Origin: Bradyrhizobium sp. CB82
Lineage (GTDB): Bacteria; Pseudomonadota; Alphaproteobacteria; Rhizobiales; Xanthobacteraceae
Reading direction: 5' to 3'
DNA: 64,000 nt
NCBI RefSeq assembly: GCF_029714405.1
Contig: NZ_CP121650.1
Coordinates: forward strand, 4,655,001-4,719,000
Shown here one piece after another: positions 7,964 to 17,541 of this stretch (the first letter of the stretch is position 1; every line of letters starts with the position of its first letter). Under the pieces are notes generated by a model. The model did not search any database. It had not been told where the DNA came from and saw only the letters and a list, made by a program, of their open reading frames with translations. The translations under genes and the position numbers were made by a program.

Positions 7964-8239
7964 ATGAAATCCCCCGTCGTTAAACGATCCATCGTTGTCG
8001 CCGGCCACAAGACCAGCGTGAGCCTGGAAGCGGCCTTCTGGAATGGCATGAAGGAGATTTCCGGCCTGCGCAGCATGACGCTGTCGGAGTTGGTCTGCGA
8101 GATCGACAGCAACCGCCCGCACGGCAATCTGTCGTCTGCGATACGCTTGTTCGTCCTTGACCACTTTAAGAGTCGCGCCACGGCGACCCAGCCTCAGCAG
8201 AAAATGCCGGCACTGCAGCCATCCCTCGATGGGGCCTGA
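7964..8239 (+). CDS. ribbon-helix-helix protein (RHH_4 type)
   Basis: A 91-residue protein with the RHH_4 pattern: a basic strand (VKRSIVVAGHKTSVSLE), then FWNGMKEISGLRSMTLSELV and the second helix SSAIRLFVLDHF. The family is expected to dimerise and bind DNA; the members common in Alphaproteobacteria have unknown operators. The C-terminal 20 residues are Gln/Ala-rich and disordered. A GC-rich hairpin immediately follows the stop. Confidence 0.85.
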   Translation: MKSPVVKRSIVVAGHKTSVSLEAAFWNGMKEISGLRSMTLSELVCEIDSNRPHGNLSSAIRLFVLDHFKSRATATQPQQKMPALQPSLDGA

Positions 8240-8241
8240 GA

Positions 8242-8267
8242 GGGCGCGGGACCGGAGCCCCGCGCCC
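8242..8267 (+). terminator. GC-rich hairpin, probable terminator
   Basis: GGGCGCGGG / CCCGCGCCC, a 9-bp stem with an 8-base loop, starts 3 bp after the RHH gene stop. There is no T-run, so termination would be weak or Rho-assisted. Confidence 0.45.
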
Positions 8268-8662
8268 TGGTCGTGTCCAGCGAGCCGATGAGATCAAGGC
8301 GCACGAAGTTGGCAAGCTCCAGACAGCGCGCGTGGGCTATGCAGACGCCCGACTGCGCTCGATGCTCTGCCCCGCTGATGACCCACGATGTATGCCGACA
8401 GCGGAAAGCTCAACTTGCGGAGGCTAGGCGAGCGGAACGGCGACGCAAATTGATCTTGCGCAAGTGAACGAAGGCTTGTCGGCTCATCCGCTAGAATAAC
8501 CGTATCCGCCATCACCGGCACGCTCACGAGCCGGCATGGTTGATGAATAGTCGATGAATGCCCGCGCGCGGCCAGTAGCAAAATCCACTCTCGCTCCGAG
8601 AAACCGCGCGCGGCTTTGCGGCGTTTAGTTCCTACAACAAGGCCCATGGGAAGGAACTGAAC

Positions 8663-8944
8663 ATGCCATTGACCAGCGCAGCCGCAGCTACCATCCTCGC
8701 CCTTCAGCTCGGGACACCCGCAGTCGTCCAGAACGAAGTGCCCGCAATCCAGGACGAAGCGCCACTGGTTCTGGTTCGTGGTGGGTGGTGCGGCAACGGC
8801 TATGACATCGACATCTATGGTCGTTGCTATCCGAATGGCGTCATCCCGCCGCAGTACCAAGCCGCGCGCCAAGGCTACGGCTACTACCAGCCGCGCCGGT
8901 ACTACAGGGACGAGTATCGGCCACGGCACTACTATCGCGACTGA
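8663..8944 (+). CDS. secreted protein with one CYPNG repeat
   Basis: A 93-residue protein with a short hydrophobic N-terminus that may be a signal peptide. A central unit follows: WCGNGYDIDIYGRCYPNGVI ending PPQYQ. It finishes with a Tyr/Arg-rich tail of YYRD-like repeats. The two cysteines about 13 residues apart probably form a disulphide. The same unit occurs twice in the gene at 9390. No family is recognised by name; the location is presumably periplasmic or outside the cell. Confidence 0.7.
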   Translation: MPLTSAAAATILALQLGTPAVVQNEVPAIQDEAPLVLVRGGWCGNGYDIDIYGRCYPNGVIPPQYQAARQGYGYYQPRRYYRDEYRPRHYYRD

Positions 8945-9389
8945 TTGAGACCACGCCCGGCAGCTTCTCCCGTCCCGCGGGCGCGCGCAATCTTGCGGAA
9001 CGTCTTGGCGTAGGTGCGGTGCTGGCCCTTGACGATCGCGCCCGTGCGTTCGTCCGCCGGCACCTGCTTGAGCAGCGGGTCGAGAAGATCGTAGATCGTC
9101 AGGTCGGGCCAATAAACTGGTGCCACGAGAAAATTAGAGACGGACAAACGAGAGAACTGATCCACGAAGACTCGGAGCCGTCAACCGAGCACCGGAGACA
9201 GCGATCTGCCAAGCAGGCACTCAAGGCGAAGGGCTGAAATGAACGACCCGGTCCCGCTCGCCCGCGTCACGGATTGAACATCCGCAGCAGCATTACGTTG
9301 CCGGTCTGTGCGAAGAATAGCTGCTCCGGCGGCCCCATTCAGATCGGGTTCATTCTCCCTAGGCCAATCTGCAGCTAGGAGGTTCTCCG
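8945..9389. other. intergenic region between the two CYPNG genes
   Basis: A minus-strand frame (8941-9165, GTG start, 77 codons) contains VYWPDLTIYDLLDPLLKQVP and could be a small protein or a fragment. It has no ribosome site and I do not call it as a gene. The remainder shows nothing. Confidence 0.35.
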
Positions 9390-9773
9390 ATGATCGTTAC
9401 TGTTCTCACAGCCGCGCTGACGCTGGGCCAGGCAATGCCGGCCGCCGATATCCAACCTTCCATCCAGCGGGTCCAGTATGGAGTTCCCAGGCATCCCCCG
9501 CCATGCGGCCGTGGATGGGACGTGAGCGCTCGTGACGGCATGTGTTATCCAAACGGATACCTTCCACCGCAAGAGCAGGAAGCGCTGCAAGGTTACTATC
9601 GCCGCGGTCGAGGCTACGGCTACGGCTACGGTAGATATCCTGTCCCATGCGGCAATGGCGCAGACGTCGACGTCCGAGATGGACGCTGCTACCCGAACGG
9701 AACGGTGCCGCCTCAATTCCAGCAGGGGCGTGGTTATTATGGCCGTCGCGGCTACGATTACGACGAAGATTGA
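9390..9773 (+). CDS. secreted protein with two CYPNG repeats
   Basis: A 127-residue paralogue of the gene at 8663. After a signal-like N-terminus (MIVTVLTAALTLGQAMPAA) it carries two units. One is CGRGWDVSARDGMCYPNGYL and the other is CGNGADVDVRDGRCYPNGTV, each followed by PPQ. They are separated by a Gly/Tyr/Arg-rich linker with repeated GYG, and a similar tail ends GYDYDED. Each unit has two cysteines 13 residues apart. The ATG follows AGGAGG. The role is unknown. Confidence 0.72.
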   Translation: MIVTVLTAALTLGQAMPAADIQPSIQRVQYGVPRHPPPCGRGWDVSARDGMCYPNGYLPPQEQEALQGYYRRGRGYGYGYGRYPVPCGNGADVDVRDGRCYPNGTVPPQFQQGRGYYGRRGYDYDED

Positions 9774-10748
9774 GGCCTCGCTCACAGGCATCGCCAAAGG
9801 ATTGAAAGACGACGTTCGCCGCCTGCGGGTTGAAGGTCGTATCGCTCACGCTGCAAGCGATCCCGGCGCCTGCTTTTGGTGGGAGCCGCGTTGAAGGACA
9901 GGGTGGATCTCGCATGGCGCCCGGCAAATCAGCATTTGGCGAGGCTCCCATGTCGTTCACGGCGATCGGTTCGATCTCCAGCGCAGCGGTAACGTCTCAG
10001 TCCGCGGCAAGCTCCGCCTATTCAAACCTTGGGTTTCTGTTCGCAGCGCGTCGCGACTTCTGCGCGATTCAGGCAGATGGCGCGTTTGCCTCATGCGAAA
10101 TGACCAAGGCTTCATCGAACCTTTTGAGCCCGCGGTAGACATACGGGTATTGGGGATTTCAGCGCCCAATATGTAAACGGACGCCGCCAAGCGATGATAT
10201 TCCGCTTGAGCGGCGTCGCGCTTTTCCGGAGCCAACCGATTGGCCGTGCGGACCGTCTCAACTCGACGCGCACCAGCCCGCCGGGAACGGGACGAGCGGC
10301 CAAACCGTCTGATTGTCATTCGCTGCATCGGGGAGTTCTTCGGCGGCTCGTCCGACGGTCGGCGTCGAAGGCGGAGACGGAATCGCCAGATGCAAACAAG
10401 CACATTGCAGACTGACGTTGAGCAAATTCACACTGAGCAAACTCATCTCGATCGACCCGGATAGCAGGCGTCTCAAAAATTCAATTCAGTTCGAAATCGT
10501 CACGCCTCAAAACGGCGCGGTCATCTCAAATCTCACGCATTCTAGAAAAGACCGGACACCGTTTCAACCACGGCGGCCTGCACATCCACGACAGTTAAGG
10601 TTGATGGGTTAGGTTAAGCGCACGCTCGTGTTGCGGCCAGTTTGTCGACTGTTATCAAATCAGTCCCGGCTCGCCGCAGCGCCGACGAACCTAGCTCACA
10701 CAACTTCGCAGACACCGCGGCGTCTTCGTCTCTTGCGAGTTTCTCGTC
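9774..10748. other. 975-bp region without a supportable gene
   Basis: Frames on both strands give arginine-rich, low-complexity translations without ribosome sites. A minus frame around 10100-10330 (LAPEKRDAAQAEYHRLAAS) is the least unlikely, but it has no clean start. Nothing else is seen. Confidence 0.4.
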
Positions 10749-10940
10749 ATGGTTTTCGATCGCAGCTCCCAAATCCCCGATTTACGATCCGGTTGGACCG
10801 AGATCTGGCACTTGTGGACCATTATCGTGCCGAGGCGCTCGATCAACGGGCAGTTGGTCTACGGCAAGGTCTGGCGTCGCCACGACGGCCGTCGGTGGAT
10901 CTACAAGAAGTTCACCGAATATAGCGACGAAGCGGCCTGA
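10749..10940 (+). CDS. small basic protein, 63 aa
   Basis: The translation contains WTEIWHLWTIIVPRRSI and VWRRHDGRRWIYKKFTEY, an aromatic and basic pattern too structured to be chance. There is no good ribosome site, so the exact start is uncertain. No known family. It converges on opgC 20 bp downstream. Confidence 0.45.
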   Translation: MVFDRSSQIPDLRSGWTEIWHLWTIIVPRRSINGQLVYGKVWRRHDGRRWIYKKFTEYSDEAA

Positions 10941-10963
10941 AGCGGCGTTTCGCGTTTGCTCGC

Positions 10964-12142
10964 TCAGCCCGCCTTCGCACTGGTGGCCGTTGGCTTCGCC
11001 GTAGCGGGCGGCTTTAACGGTTTGTCCTGTCGCTTCGACCAGGAGATGTAGTAGGCGACCGTCGTCATGATCGCGATGCCGGCGATGCTGACGAAGAGCT
11101 GCGCGAACAGCGAGCCCGAGCTCATCGACAGTTCGAAATGGCCGACGAAGGACAGGAACACGCCGACGCAGAACACGGCGAGCGACTGCTGGCCACAGAC
11201 GATCACGGGATCGAAGACCTTCCACTCCAGGCCCGGCCAGTCCTTCGGCACGAAGCGGATCACGAGGATCACGATGACGACGAAATGGATGAAGCGATAG
11301 GGCGCAAGATTGGTCTTGTCGTTCGGGTTGAAAGCCGAGAACAGCCACTCCGGAAACATCGCGCCGAGGTTCGGGAAGCGGCCCGCCATCGTCATGATCA
11401 GCGCGAACAGGAGATAGGCGAGGCACAGATAGAGCGTGATCGACGAGTTGATCAGCGTCATCGAGCGCCGCGCTCCGCCCATCGCACACCAGGCCCCGAA
11501 CACGAACAGCACCTGCCAGCAATACGGGTTGAAATACCAGGTGCCGGCCGGGTAGGCAGTGAGATTCCAGCCGAAATGCCGCGCTACCAGCCAGAGGATG
11601 ATGGAGAGCCCCATCGTGAGGTCCGGCTTGCGTAGCATGAACCACAGGACTGGCGGGAATAATCCCATCAACACGATGTAGAGCGGCAACACGTCGAGAT
11701 TGAGCGGCTTGAAGCGCAGGAACAAGCCCTGCCGCAGCGTCTCGGTGGCATTGTCAACGAGGCCGGCGACATTGAACTCATCGATCATTTCGGAATCGCC
11801 GAAGCGCAAGGCCAGATAGCTGATCGCGGCGATGTAGATCACGAACAGGATGACGTGCGCAACGTAGAGCTGCCAGACGCGCTTGGTCAGCCGGGTGGCG
11901 CCCACGATGAAGCCGCGCTCCAGCATCATCCGCGCATAGACGAAGGAGGCGGTATAGCCCGAGATGAAGACGAAGAGGTCGGCGGCGTCGCTGAAACCGT
12001 AATTCCGCGTCGTGATCCAGTTCACGACGTTGTCGGGGATGTGGTCGAGGAAGATCGCCCAGTTCGCGACCCCGCGAAACAGGTCCAGCCGGAGGTCACG
12101 GCCTTTTTCGGGAAGCGTTGCGTTGATGTTCAGGAAGGCCAT
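10964..12142 (-). CDS. opgC: OpgC membrane protein, glucan succinylation
   Basis: A 392-residue integral membrane protein of the OpgC family (acyltransferase-3-like). In proteobacteria it transfers succinyl groups to osmoregulated periplasmic glucans from the cytoplasmic membrane. The N-terminal RDLRLDLFRGVANWAIFLDH carries the conserved Arg and His expected in this superfamily, and it is followed by GFSDAADLFVFISGY. About ten hydrophobic segments are visible, ending in a Lys/Pro/Ala-rich cytoplasmic tail. No glucan synthase gene is nearby. The length is typical of OpgC. Confidence 0.9.
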   Translation of the reverse strand: MAFLNINATLPEKGRDLRLDLFRGVANWAIFLDHIPDNVVNWITTRNYGFSDAADLFVFISGYTASFVYARMMLERGFIVGATRLTKRVWQLYVAHVILFVIYIAAISYLALRFGDSEMIDEFNVAGLVDNATETLRQGLFLRFKPLNLDVLPLYIVLMGLFPPVLWFMLRKPDLTMGLSIILWLVARHFGWNLTAYPAGTWYFNPYCWQVLFVFGAWCAMGGARRSMTLINSSITLYLCLAYLLFALIMTMAGRFPNLGAMFPEWLFSAFNPNDKTNLAPYRFIHFVVIVILVIRFVPKDWPGLEWKVFDPVIVCGQQSLAVFCVGVFLSFVGHFELSMSSGSLFAQLFVSIAGIAIMTTVAYYISWSKRQDKPLKPPATAKPTATSAKAG

Positions 12143-12428
12143 TCGAAGCAGCTTTCGAGGAGGAAACGCAGAACACGGGGAGCGCGCGGCGAACGCCCAG
12201 ATCAGCCGTACCGCGCGGCCAGGCTCCTGGTCCGCGGTGCGCGGGGGCTGAGATTGTCACGGCGCAGCATAATGACTATACCCGTTGGCAACGCTACCCC
12301 CAGGATTGTGGAATCACCGTTCAAATTCCCGATACGGTGTTCTCTATACTATCCCGGTGGTTTCCACCAATAGCTTCGGTGACGCATACAGTTAGACCGA
12401 ATAGACGTTAAAGGGATCTGGCCGTCCA

Positions 12429-12734
12429 ATGACCGCACGCATTTTCAAGCCCGCCAAAAACGCGATGCAATCGGGCAAGGGGAAGACCCGGGAATGGCAG
12501 CTCGACTATGAGCCGGAGCAGCCGCGCGCGGTCGAACCGCTGATGGGCTGGACCTCGTCGGCGGACATGAAGCAGCAGATCACGCTGCGCTTCGAGACCA
12601 AGGAGGAGGCGATCGCCTATTGCGAGCGCAAGGGTATTGCCTACCAGGTGATCGAGGCCAAGGAGTCGATCCGCCGCCCGGTCGCCTATGCCGACAATTT
12701 CTCCTTCCGCCGCGGCGAGCCTTGGACGCACTGA
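12429..12734 (+). CDS. NDUFS4-like complex I accessory subunit
   Basis: A 101-residue protein of the family called ETC complex I subunit conserved region, the bacterial counterpart of mitochondrial NDUFS4 (18 kDa subunit). Recognisable blocks are ARIFKPAKNAMQSGKGKTR, PLMGWTSSADMKQQITLRF and EAIAYCERKGIAYQV. It is expected on the matrix-side arm of NADH dehydrogenase. In Alphaproteobacteria it is normally encoded alone, away from the nuo operon, as here. Confidence 0.93.
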   Translation: MTARIFKPAKNAMQSGKGKTREWQLDYEPEQPRAVEPLMGWTSSADMKQQITLRFETKEEAIAYCERKGIAYQVIEAKESIRRPVAYADNFSFRRGEPWTH

Positions 12735-12849
12735 TCCGGACGCGCTGAGCGTAGGGCCGTACGGCTGCCAGCCTCCCCTCGAGCCCTTGGCAGGGATTTT
12801 CTCGCATGCTTCGCTGGGCGAACCGTGACGGGATCATGACGAGGTGGGT

Positions 12850-13347
12850 ATGGCCGGGCGTTACCAGCTCGACGGCGTCGACCTGAGGATATTGGCGGAG
12901 CTCCAGGAAGACGGCCGCGTCCGCAACAATGAGCTCGCACATCGTGTCGGCGTCTCCGCGCCGAACTGCCTGCGGCGGCTCAAATCCCTCGTCAGCCGCG
13001 GCGTGATCAAAGCAGTGCGCGCCATTCTGGACGAGCGGCTCCTCGGCTACGAGGTGATCTCGTTCGTCGCCATCCAGCTCGGCAGCCAGGCCCAACCGGT
13101 TCTGGAGGCTTTCGAGATCTCCATTGCCACCATCCCGCGCATCCAGCAGTGCTGGCGGATCTCCGGCGATACCGACTATCTCTTGAAATGCGTGGCCCCG
13201 AGCGTGGACAGCATGCGGCAGCAGCTGCTGCATTTTGCCGCCATGCCGAACGTGAAGAACGTCCGCAGCTTCCCTGTGCTGGGCGTTGCCAAGGACGTAC
13301 CGCTGCCCGTGCAGGAAATCGCCGCCGCGACCACGCCCGCCGTTTAG
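12850..13347 (+). CDS. Lrp/AsnC family transcriptional regulator
   Basis: A 165-residue regulator. The N-terminal winged helix (LDGVDLRILAELQEDGRVRNNELAHRVGVS, about residues 8-60) is followed by the ligand-binding RAM domain with ILDERLLGYEVISFVAIQL and CWRISGDTDYLLKC. Lrp/AsnC proteins sense amino acids or their breakdown products as octamers. The ATG at 12850 was chosen over an in-frame GTG two codons earlier because GAGG lies 6 bases upstream. Its position 1.3 kb from the leucine catabolic operon is suggestive, but nothing in the sequence links them. Confidence 0.9.
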   Translation: MAGRYQLDGVDLRILAELQEDGRVRNNELAHRVGVSAPNCLRRLKSLVSRGVIKAVRAILDERLLGYEVISFVAIQLGSQAQPVLEAFEISIATIPRIQQCWRISGDTDYLLKCVAPSVDSMRQQLLHFAAMPNVKNVRSFPVLGVAKDVPLPVQEIAAATTPAV

Positions 13348-13554
13348 TCAAATATAAGCCCCGGTACGCCCCCATTTCGTTGTCCGCCCTGTTGCCTGTT
13401 TTCGCGCAGCCAGATCGCTTGGCGCGCCGGTCGTCTCGAGCACGCAGGCGCTCGTCAGCGAATTTGCCATCGTTCCCTGCATCTCAATCCATGGCAAAGC
13501 GCAGCGTCGCGTGCGGCGAGGGGGCGGATAGCGGTTAAGATCATCTGTGCAAGC

Positions 13555-14583
13555 CTAACGGTACCTGGCGCGAAACTCGCGCGGCGAGGCGCCGGTCCAA
13601 TTGCGGAAGGCGCGCGAAAAGCTCTTCTCGTTGCGAAACCCGGCGATCTCGGCGATCCGCTTGATCGGCGCGCGGCCGCGCATCAAGGCTTCCCTGGCGA
13701 GTTCGAGCTTTGCCTCTTCCTTCAACGCGCGCAGCGAAGTTGCCTCGTCGCGGAGGCGACGATGCATGGTTCGGGTCGACAGCGCAAGCTCGCTTGCGAC
13801 GTCGTCGGCGGTCAGGATCCGACCGCGCGCACTGCGCAGCACGCGCCTGATCCGCTCCACCATCAGGCGGTCGCGCCGGTAGGGCAGCACGGTCAGGCGC
13901 AGCGCACCCTTCAGCATGCTGTCGAGATCGGACGGGCTGCGCTTCAGCGGCAGCGCCAGATAGCGCTTGTCGAAGGTGATGCTGGCGCGTTCCGCTTCGA
14001 AGCGAACGTTCTTGCAGAAGATCGTAGGATAGACCGAGACGTGTCGCGGCTCGGCATGAGGGAATTCCGCGGCGCGGAGCGCGATCGCGGAATCGACGGC
14101 CCAGCAGGAGAAGCCGAGCACGTAGCGCAGCAGGGTCACCAGGCAGAACTCGCGCAAGGGCCCGAGGTCGCGCTGCTCGCGAATACAGATCACGGCGGTG
14201 TCGCGGTCGACCGCCAGTTCGAACAGCACGTCCTCGGTGAGGATGCGATGATGCCGGCACCAGCGCTTCAGCGCCACCTCGAGATTGGGAGCGGTGATCG
14301 AGGCTCGACACAGCATGCCATAGGTGCCCCAGGGCAGCCGGCGCGAAAACCAGCCGAGGGCCTCGTCGTCGAGCTCGCGCATGGCGTAACCCGCCAGGAT
14401 CTCGAACTGGGTGGCCGTGATCCGCCCGTCCGCCGATCTGAGAAGGTCGGCGGACACCTGGCTCTTGGCTAGCGCCTCGGCCGCGTCGCGGCCATATCTG
14501 GCGTAGGCGGCAACCACCCCGCGCACAAAGGCGGCCGGTGTCACGGCACGGCGAGGAACTGCTGCGGTGGCTTGAAAAGGCAT
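13555..14583 (-). CDS. AraC-family regulator, probable regulator of the ivd operon
   Basis: A 342-residue protein with the arabinose-binding-like N-terminal domain found in OruR/ArgR-type AraC members (about residues 15-200). A C-terminal double helix-turn-helix follows (LTADDVASELALSTRTMHRRL and PIKRIAEIAGFRNEKSFSRAF). The start at 14583 places it exactly divergent from isovaleryl-CoA dehydrogenase with a 104-bp shared promoter region. An upstream ATG (14664) would lie inside that region. Control of the leucine operon is inferred from this arrangement only; many bacteria use a MerR-type LiuR instead. Confidence 0.85.
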   Translation of the reverse strand: MPFQATAAVPRRAVTPAAFVRGVVAAYARYGRDAAEALAKSQVSADLLRSADGRITATQFEILAGYAMRELDDEALGWFSRRLPWGTYGMLCRASITAPNLEVALKRWCRHHRILTEDVLFELAVDRDTAVICIREQRDLGPLREFCLVTLLRYVLGFSCWAVDSAIALRAAEFPHAEPRHVSVYPTIFCKNVRFEAERASITFDKRYLALPLKRSPSDLDSMLKGALRLTVLPYRRDRLMVERIRRVLRSARGRILTADDVASELALSTRTMHRRLRDEATSLRALKEEAKLELAREALMRGRAPIKRIAEIAGFRNEKSFSRAFRNWTGASPREFRARYR

Positions 14584-14687
14584 GCCGAATCCTCGCCAAC
14601 TATGGCGGAAAATGCAACCTTTTCGACGACCCGAATGCCCGATCGGGGGTAGGCTTGCAGGCAAGATAGACTGGAGGAGCGCAGCCC
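14584..14687. promoter_or_regulatory. divergent promoter region, AraC regulator / ivd
   Basis: A 104-bp gap between two divergent starts. TGGAGGAGCGCAGCCC before the ivd ATG is a strong ribosome site. I see no clear inverted or direct repeat that would mark the operator. Confidence 0.5.
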
Positions 14688-15860
14688 ATGAACATCCCGA
14701 GCATCGATTTCGACCTGGGCGAAGACATCACCATGCTGCGCGATACGGTACGCGCCTTCGTGGAGGCCGAGGTCGCGCCGCGCGCCGCCGAGGTCGAGAA
14801 GGCGAACCTGTTTCCCGCAGACCTCTGGAAGCGCTTCGGCGATCTTGGCCTACTCGGGATGACCGCGCCGGAGGAATATGGCGGCTCCAACATGGGCTAT
14901 GTCGCCCATATCGTCGCCATGGAGGAGATTTCGCGCGGGTCGGCCGCCGTCGGCCTGTCCTACGGCGCGCATTCCAATCTCTGTGTCAACCAGATCCGCC
15001 GCAACGGCAATGACGCGCAGCGGCAGCGCTATTTGCCAAAACTGATTACCGGCGACTATGTCGGCGCGCTCGCGATGTCCGAGCCGGGCGCCGGCTCCGA
15101 CGTCGTCTCCATGAAGCTGCGCGCCGACAAGCGCGGCGACCGCTATGTGCTCAACGGCTCGAAAATGTGGATCACCAATGGCGGCGACGCCGACGTGCTG
15201 GTGGTCTATGCCAAGACGGACCCGGAGGCGGGCCCGCGCGGCATCACCGCCTTCATCATCGAGAAAGGCTTCAAGGGCTTTACGCACGGCCAGCATCTCG
15301 ACAAGCTCGGCATGCGCGGCTCCAACACCTATCCCTTGTTCTTCGACGAATGCGAGGTGCCGGCCGAGAACGTGCTGGGCGGCGTGGGCGAGGGCGCCAA
15401 GGTGTTGATGTCCGGCCTCGACTATGAGCGCGCCGTGCTGTCCGGCGGTCCGCTCGGGATCATGGCGGCCTGCATGGACGCAGTCGTGCCCTACATGCAC
15501 GAGCGAAAACAGTTCGGTCAGCCGATTGGCGACTTTCAGCTCATGCAGGGCAAGCTTGCCGACATGTATTCGACCTGGCAGGCCACGCGCGCCTATGTCT
15601 ATGCCGTCGGCCGCGCCTGCGACCGCGGCGGTCACGCGCGCTCACTGCGCAAGGACGCTGCCGCTGCGATCCTCTACTCCGCCGAGAAGGCGACGTGGAT
15701 GGCGGGCGAGGCGATCCAGGCACTCGGCGGCGTCGGCTATACCAGCGAATTTCCGACCGGGCGTCTTTGGCGCGATGCAAAACTCTACGAGATCGGCGCC
15801 GGCACCTCGGAAGTGCGCCGCATGCTGATCGGCCGGGAGCTGATGGCCGAGACGGCCTGA
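14688..15860 (+). CDS. ivd: isovaleryl-CoA dehydrogenase
   Basis: A 390-residue FAD-dependent acyl-CoA dehydrogenase that oxidises isovaleryl-CoA to 3-methylcrotonyl-CoA, the first committed step of leucine breakdown after branched-chain keto-acid oxidation. [15 protein letters not shown] and [15 protein letters not shown] are the family signatures. Glu247 in [11 protein letters not shown] occupies the catalytic-base position characteristic of isovaleryl-CoA dehydrogenases; most relatives carry it near the C-terminus instead. The C-terminal [19 protein letters not shown] is also typical. It is the first gene of the operon; the carboxylase beta gene begins 75 bp later. Confidence 0.94.
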   Translation: MNIPSIDFDLGEDITMLRDTVRAFVEAEVAPRAAEVEKANLFPADLWKRFGDLGLLGMTAPEEYGGSNMGYVAHIVAMEEISRGSAAVGLSYGAHSNLCVNQIRRNGNDAQRQRYLPKLITGDYVGALAMSEPGAGSDVVSMKLRADKRGDRYVLNGSKMWITNGGDADVLVVYAKTDPEAGPRGITAFIIEKGFKGFTHGQHLDKLGMRGSNTYPLFFDECEVPAENVLGGVGEGAKVLMSGLDYERAVLSGGPLGIMAACMDAVVPYMHERKQFGQPIGDFQLMQGKLADMYSTWQATRAYVYAVGRACDRGGHARSLRKDAAAAILYSAEKATWMAGEAIQALGGVGYTSEFPTGRLWRDAKLYEIGAGTSEVRRMLIGRELMAETA

Positions 15861-15934
15861 AGCCATTTGGAATCGCCGCGAAAATGGTCCACCCTGTTGC
15901 GGCATCTCACCACGTCAATAGAAGCGCTGGACCC

Positions 15935-17539
15935 ATGCTGCTCCACTCCATCATCGATCCTTCGTCATCGGATTTCGCAGGCAATGCCGAGGCGATGCGC
16001 GCGCTCGTCGCGGACCTCCGTGAAAAGCTCGCTCAGGTCGCCGGCGGCGGCGGCGAGGCTTCACGCAAGCGGCACACCGCGCGCGGCAAGATGCTGGCGC
16101 GCGAGCGCGTCGATCTCCTGGTCGACCCCGGCACTGCGTTTCTGGAGCTGTCGCCGCTTGCCGCCTACAGCCTCTACGGCGGCGACGTGCATTCGGCCAG
16201 CGTCGTCACGGGGATCGGGCGGATCTCGGGACGCGAGTGCGTCATCGTCGCCAACGATGCCACCATCAAGGGCGGCACCTACTACCCGATGACGGTGAAG
16301 AAGCACCTGCGCGCGCAGGACATCGCGCGCCAGAACAATCTTCCTTGCGTCTACATGGTCGATTCCGGCGGCGCCTTCCTGCCGATGCAGGACGACATCT
16401 TTCCTGACGAGCGGCACTTTGGCCGCATCTTCTATAATCAGGCGCAGCTATCCGCAGCTGGCATTCCCCAGATCGCCATCGTGATGGGGTCCTGCACGGC
16501 TGGCGGCGCCTATGTGCCGGCGATGTCGGACGAGAGCATCATCGTGCGCAACCAGGGTACCATCTTCCTCGGCGGCCCGCCGCTGGTGAAGGCCGCGACC
16601 GGCGAGGTCGTGAGCGCTGAAGAACTTGGCGGCGCCGACGTGCATTCGCGGCAGTCCGGCGTCACCGATCACTACGCGCAGAACGATGCGCATGCGATCG
16701 GCATCGCGCGTCGTATCGTGGGGACGCTGAAACCGCCGGCGCGGCCAAACCTCAACATGCGTCGGCCGCGCGATCCGGTGTTTGCGGCAGAAGAGATTTA
16801 CGGCGTCGTGCCGGTCGACGGCCGCAAGCCGTTCGACGTCCGCGACATCATCGCGCGCATCGTCGACGGCTCGGAGTTCGACGAGTTCAAGAAACTCTAC
16901 GGCACGACGCTGGTCTGCGGCTTCGCCCACATCTGGGGATATCCGGTCGGCATCATCGCCAACAACGGCATTCTCTTCAGCGAGAGCTCGCTGAAGGGCG
17001 CACATTTTATCGAGCTGTGCTGTCAGCGCGGCATTCCGCTGGTGTTCTTGCAGAACATCACCGGCTTCATGGTCGGCAGGAAATACGAGGCCGGCGGCAT
17101 CGCCCGCGACGGCGCCAAGCTCGTTACGGCCGTGGCGACCGCCTCGGTGCCGAAATTCACCGTCGTGATCGGCGGCTCGTATGGGGCCGGCAATTACGGC
17201 ATGTGCGGGCGCGCCTATAGTCCGCGTTTCCTCTGGATGTGGCCGAACGCGCGTATCTCCGTGATGGGCGGCGAGCAGGCTTCGATGGTGTTGAGCCAGG
17301 TGCGGCGCGACAACATCGAGGCCAAGGGCGAGAGCTGGTCGAAAGACGAGGAAGAGAAATTCCGCGCGCCCATCCGTGCGCAATATGAAAGCCAAGGGCA
17401 TCCATATTATGCCACGGCGCGGCTGTGGGACGACGGTGTGATCGATCCGGCCGATACGCGGCTCGTGCTCGGGCTTGGGCTGTCAGCGGCGTCGAACGCG
17501 CCGATCGAACCCACGAAATTCGGCCTGTTCAGGATGTGA
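15935..17539 (+). CDS. mccB: methylcrotonyl-CoA carboxylase, carboxyltransferase (beta) subunit
   Basis: A 534-residue carboxyltransferase, usual length for the family, that moves the carboxyl group from biotin to 3-methylcrotonyl-CoA. Visible are [38 protein letters not shown] and the second-half [18 protein letters not shown] with [12 protein letters not shown]. The start MLLHSIID was chosen because the frame upstream is antisense-like and lies inside ivd. The stop is 2 bp before the alpha subunit start, which fits translational coupling and 1:1 assembly. Confidence 0.95.
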   Translation: MLLHSIIDPSSSDFAGNAEAMRALVADLREKLAQVAGGGGEASRKRHTARGKMLARERVDLLVDPGTAFLELSPLAAYSLYGGDVHSASVVTGIGRISGRECVIVANDATIKGGTYYPMTVKKHLRAQDIARQNNLPCVYMVDSGGAFLPMQDDIFPDERHFGRIFYNQAQLSAAGIPQIAIVMGSCTAGGAYVPAMSDESIIVRNQGTIFLGGPPLVKAATGEVVSAEELGGADVHSRQSGVTDHYAQNDAHAIGIARRIVGTLKPPARPNLNMRRPRDPVFAAEEIYGVVPVDGRKPFDVRDIIARIVDGSEFDEFKKLYGTTLVCGFAHIWGYPVGIIANNGILFSESSLKGAHFIELCCQRGIPLVFLQNITGFMVGRKYEAGGIARDGAKLVTAVATASVPKFTVVIGGSYGAGNYGMCGRAYSPRFLWMWPNARISVMGGEQASMVLSQVRRDNIEAKGESWSKDEEEKFRAPIRAQYESQGHPYYATARLWDDGVIDPADTRLVLGLGLSAASNAPIEPTKFGLFRM

Positions 17540-17541
17540 CG

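Noticed and set aside
8273..8467. 64-codon + frame after the RHH gene
   Set aside because: It begins inside a GC-rich hairpin region, has no ribosome site, and is Arg/Ala-rich without pattern.
8941..9165. 77-codon minus frame with VYWPDLTIYDLL
   Set aside because: Partly protein-like but with a GTG start, no ribosome site and no relatives I recognise; kept as a note only.
9957..10403. 148-codon minus frame
   Set aside because: Very arginine/serine-rich, and several other frames in the same place are equally open.
13762..14472. Open + frame opposite the AraC-type regulator
   Set aside because: It mirrors the real gene codon by codon and has no ribosome site.
16448..17401. Open minus frame opposite the carboxylase beta gene
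   Set aside because: Shadow of mccB; composition typical of antisense frames.
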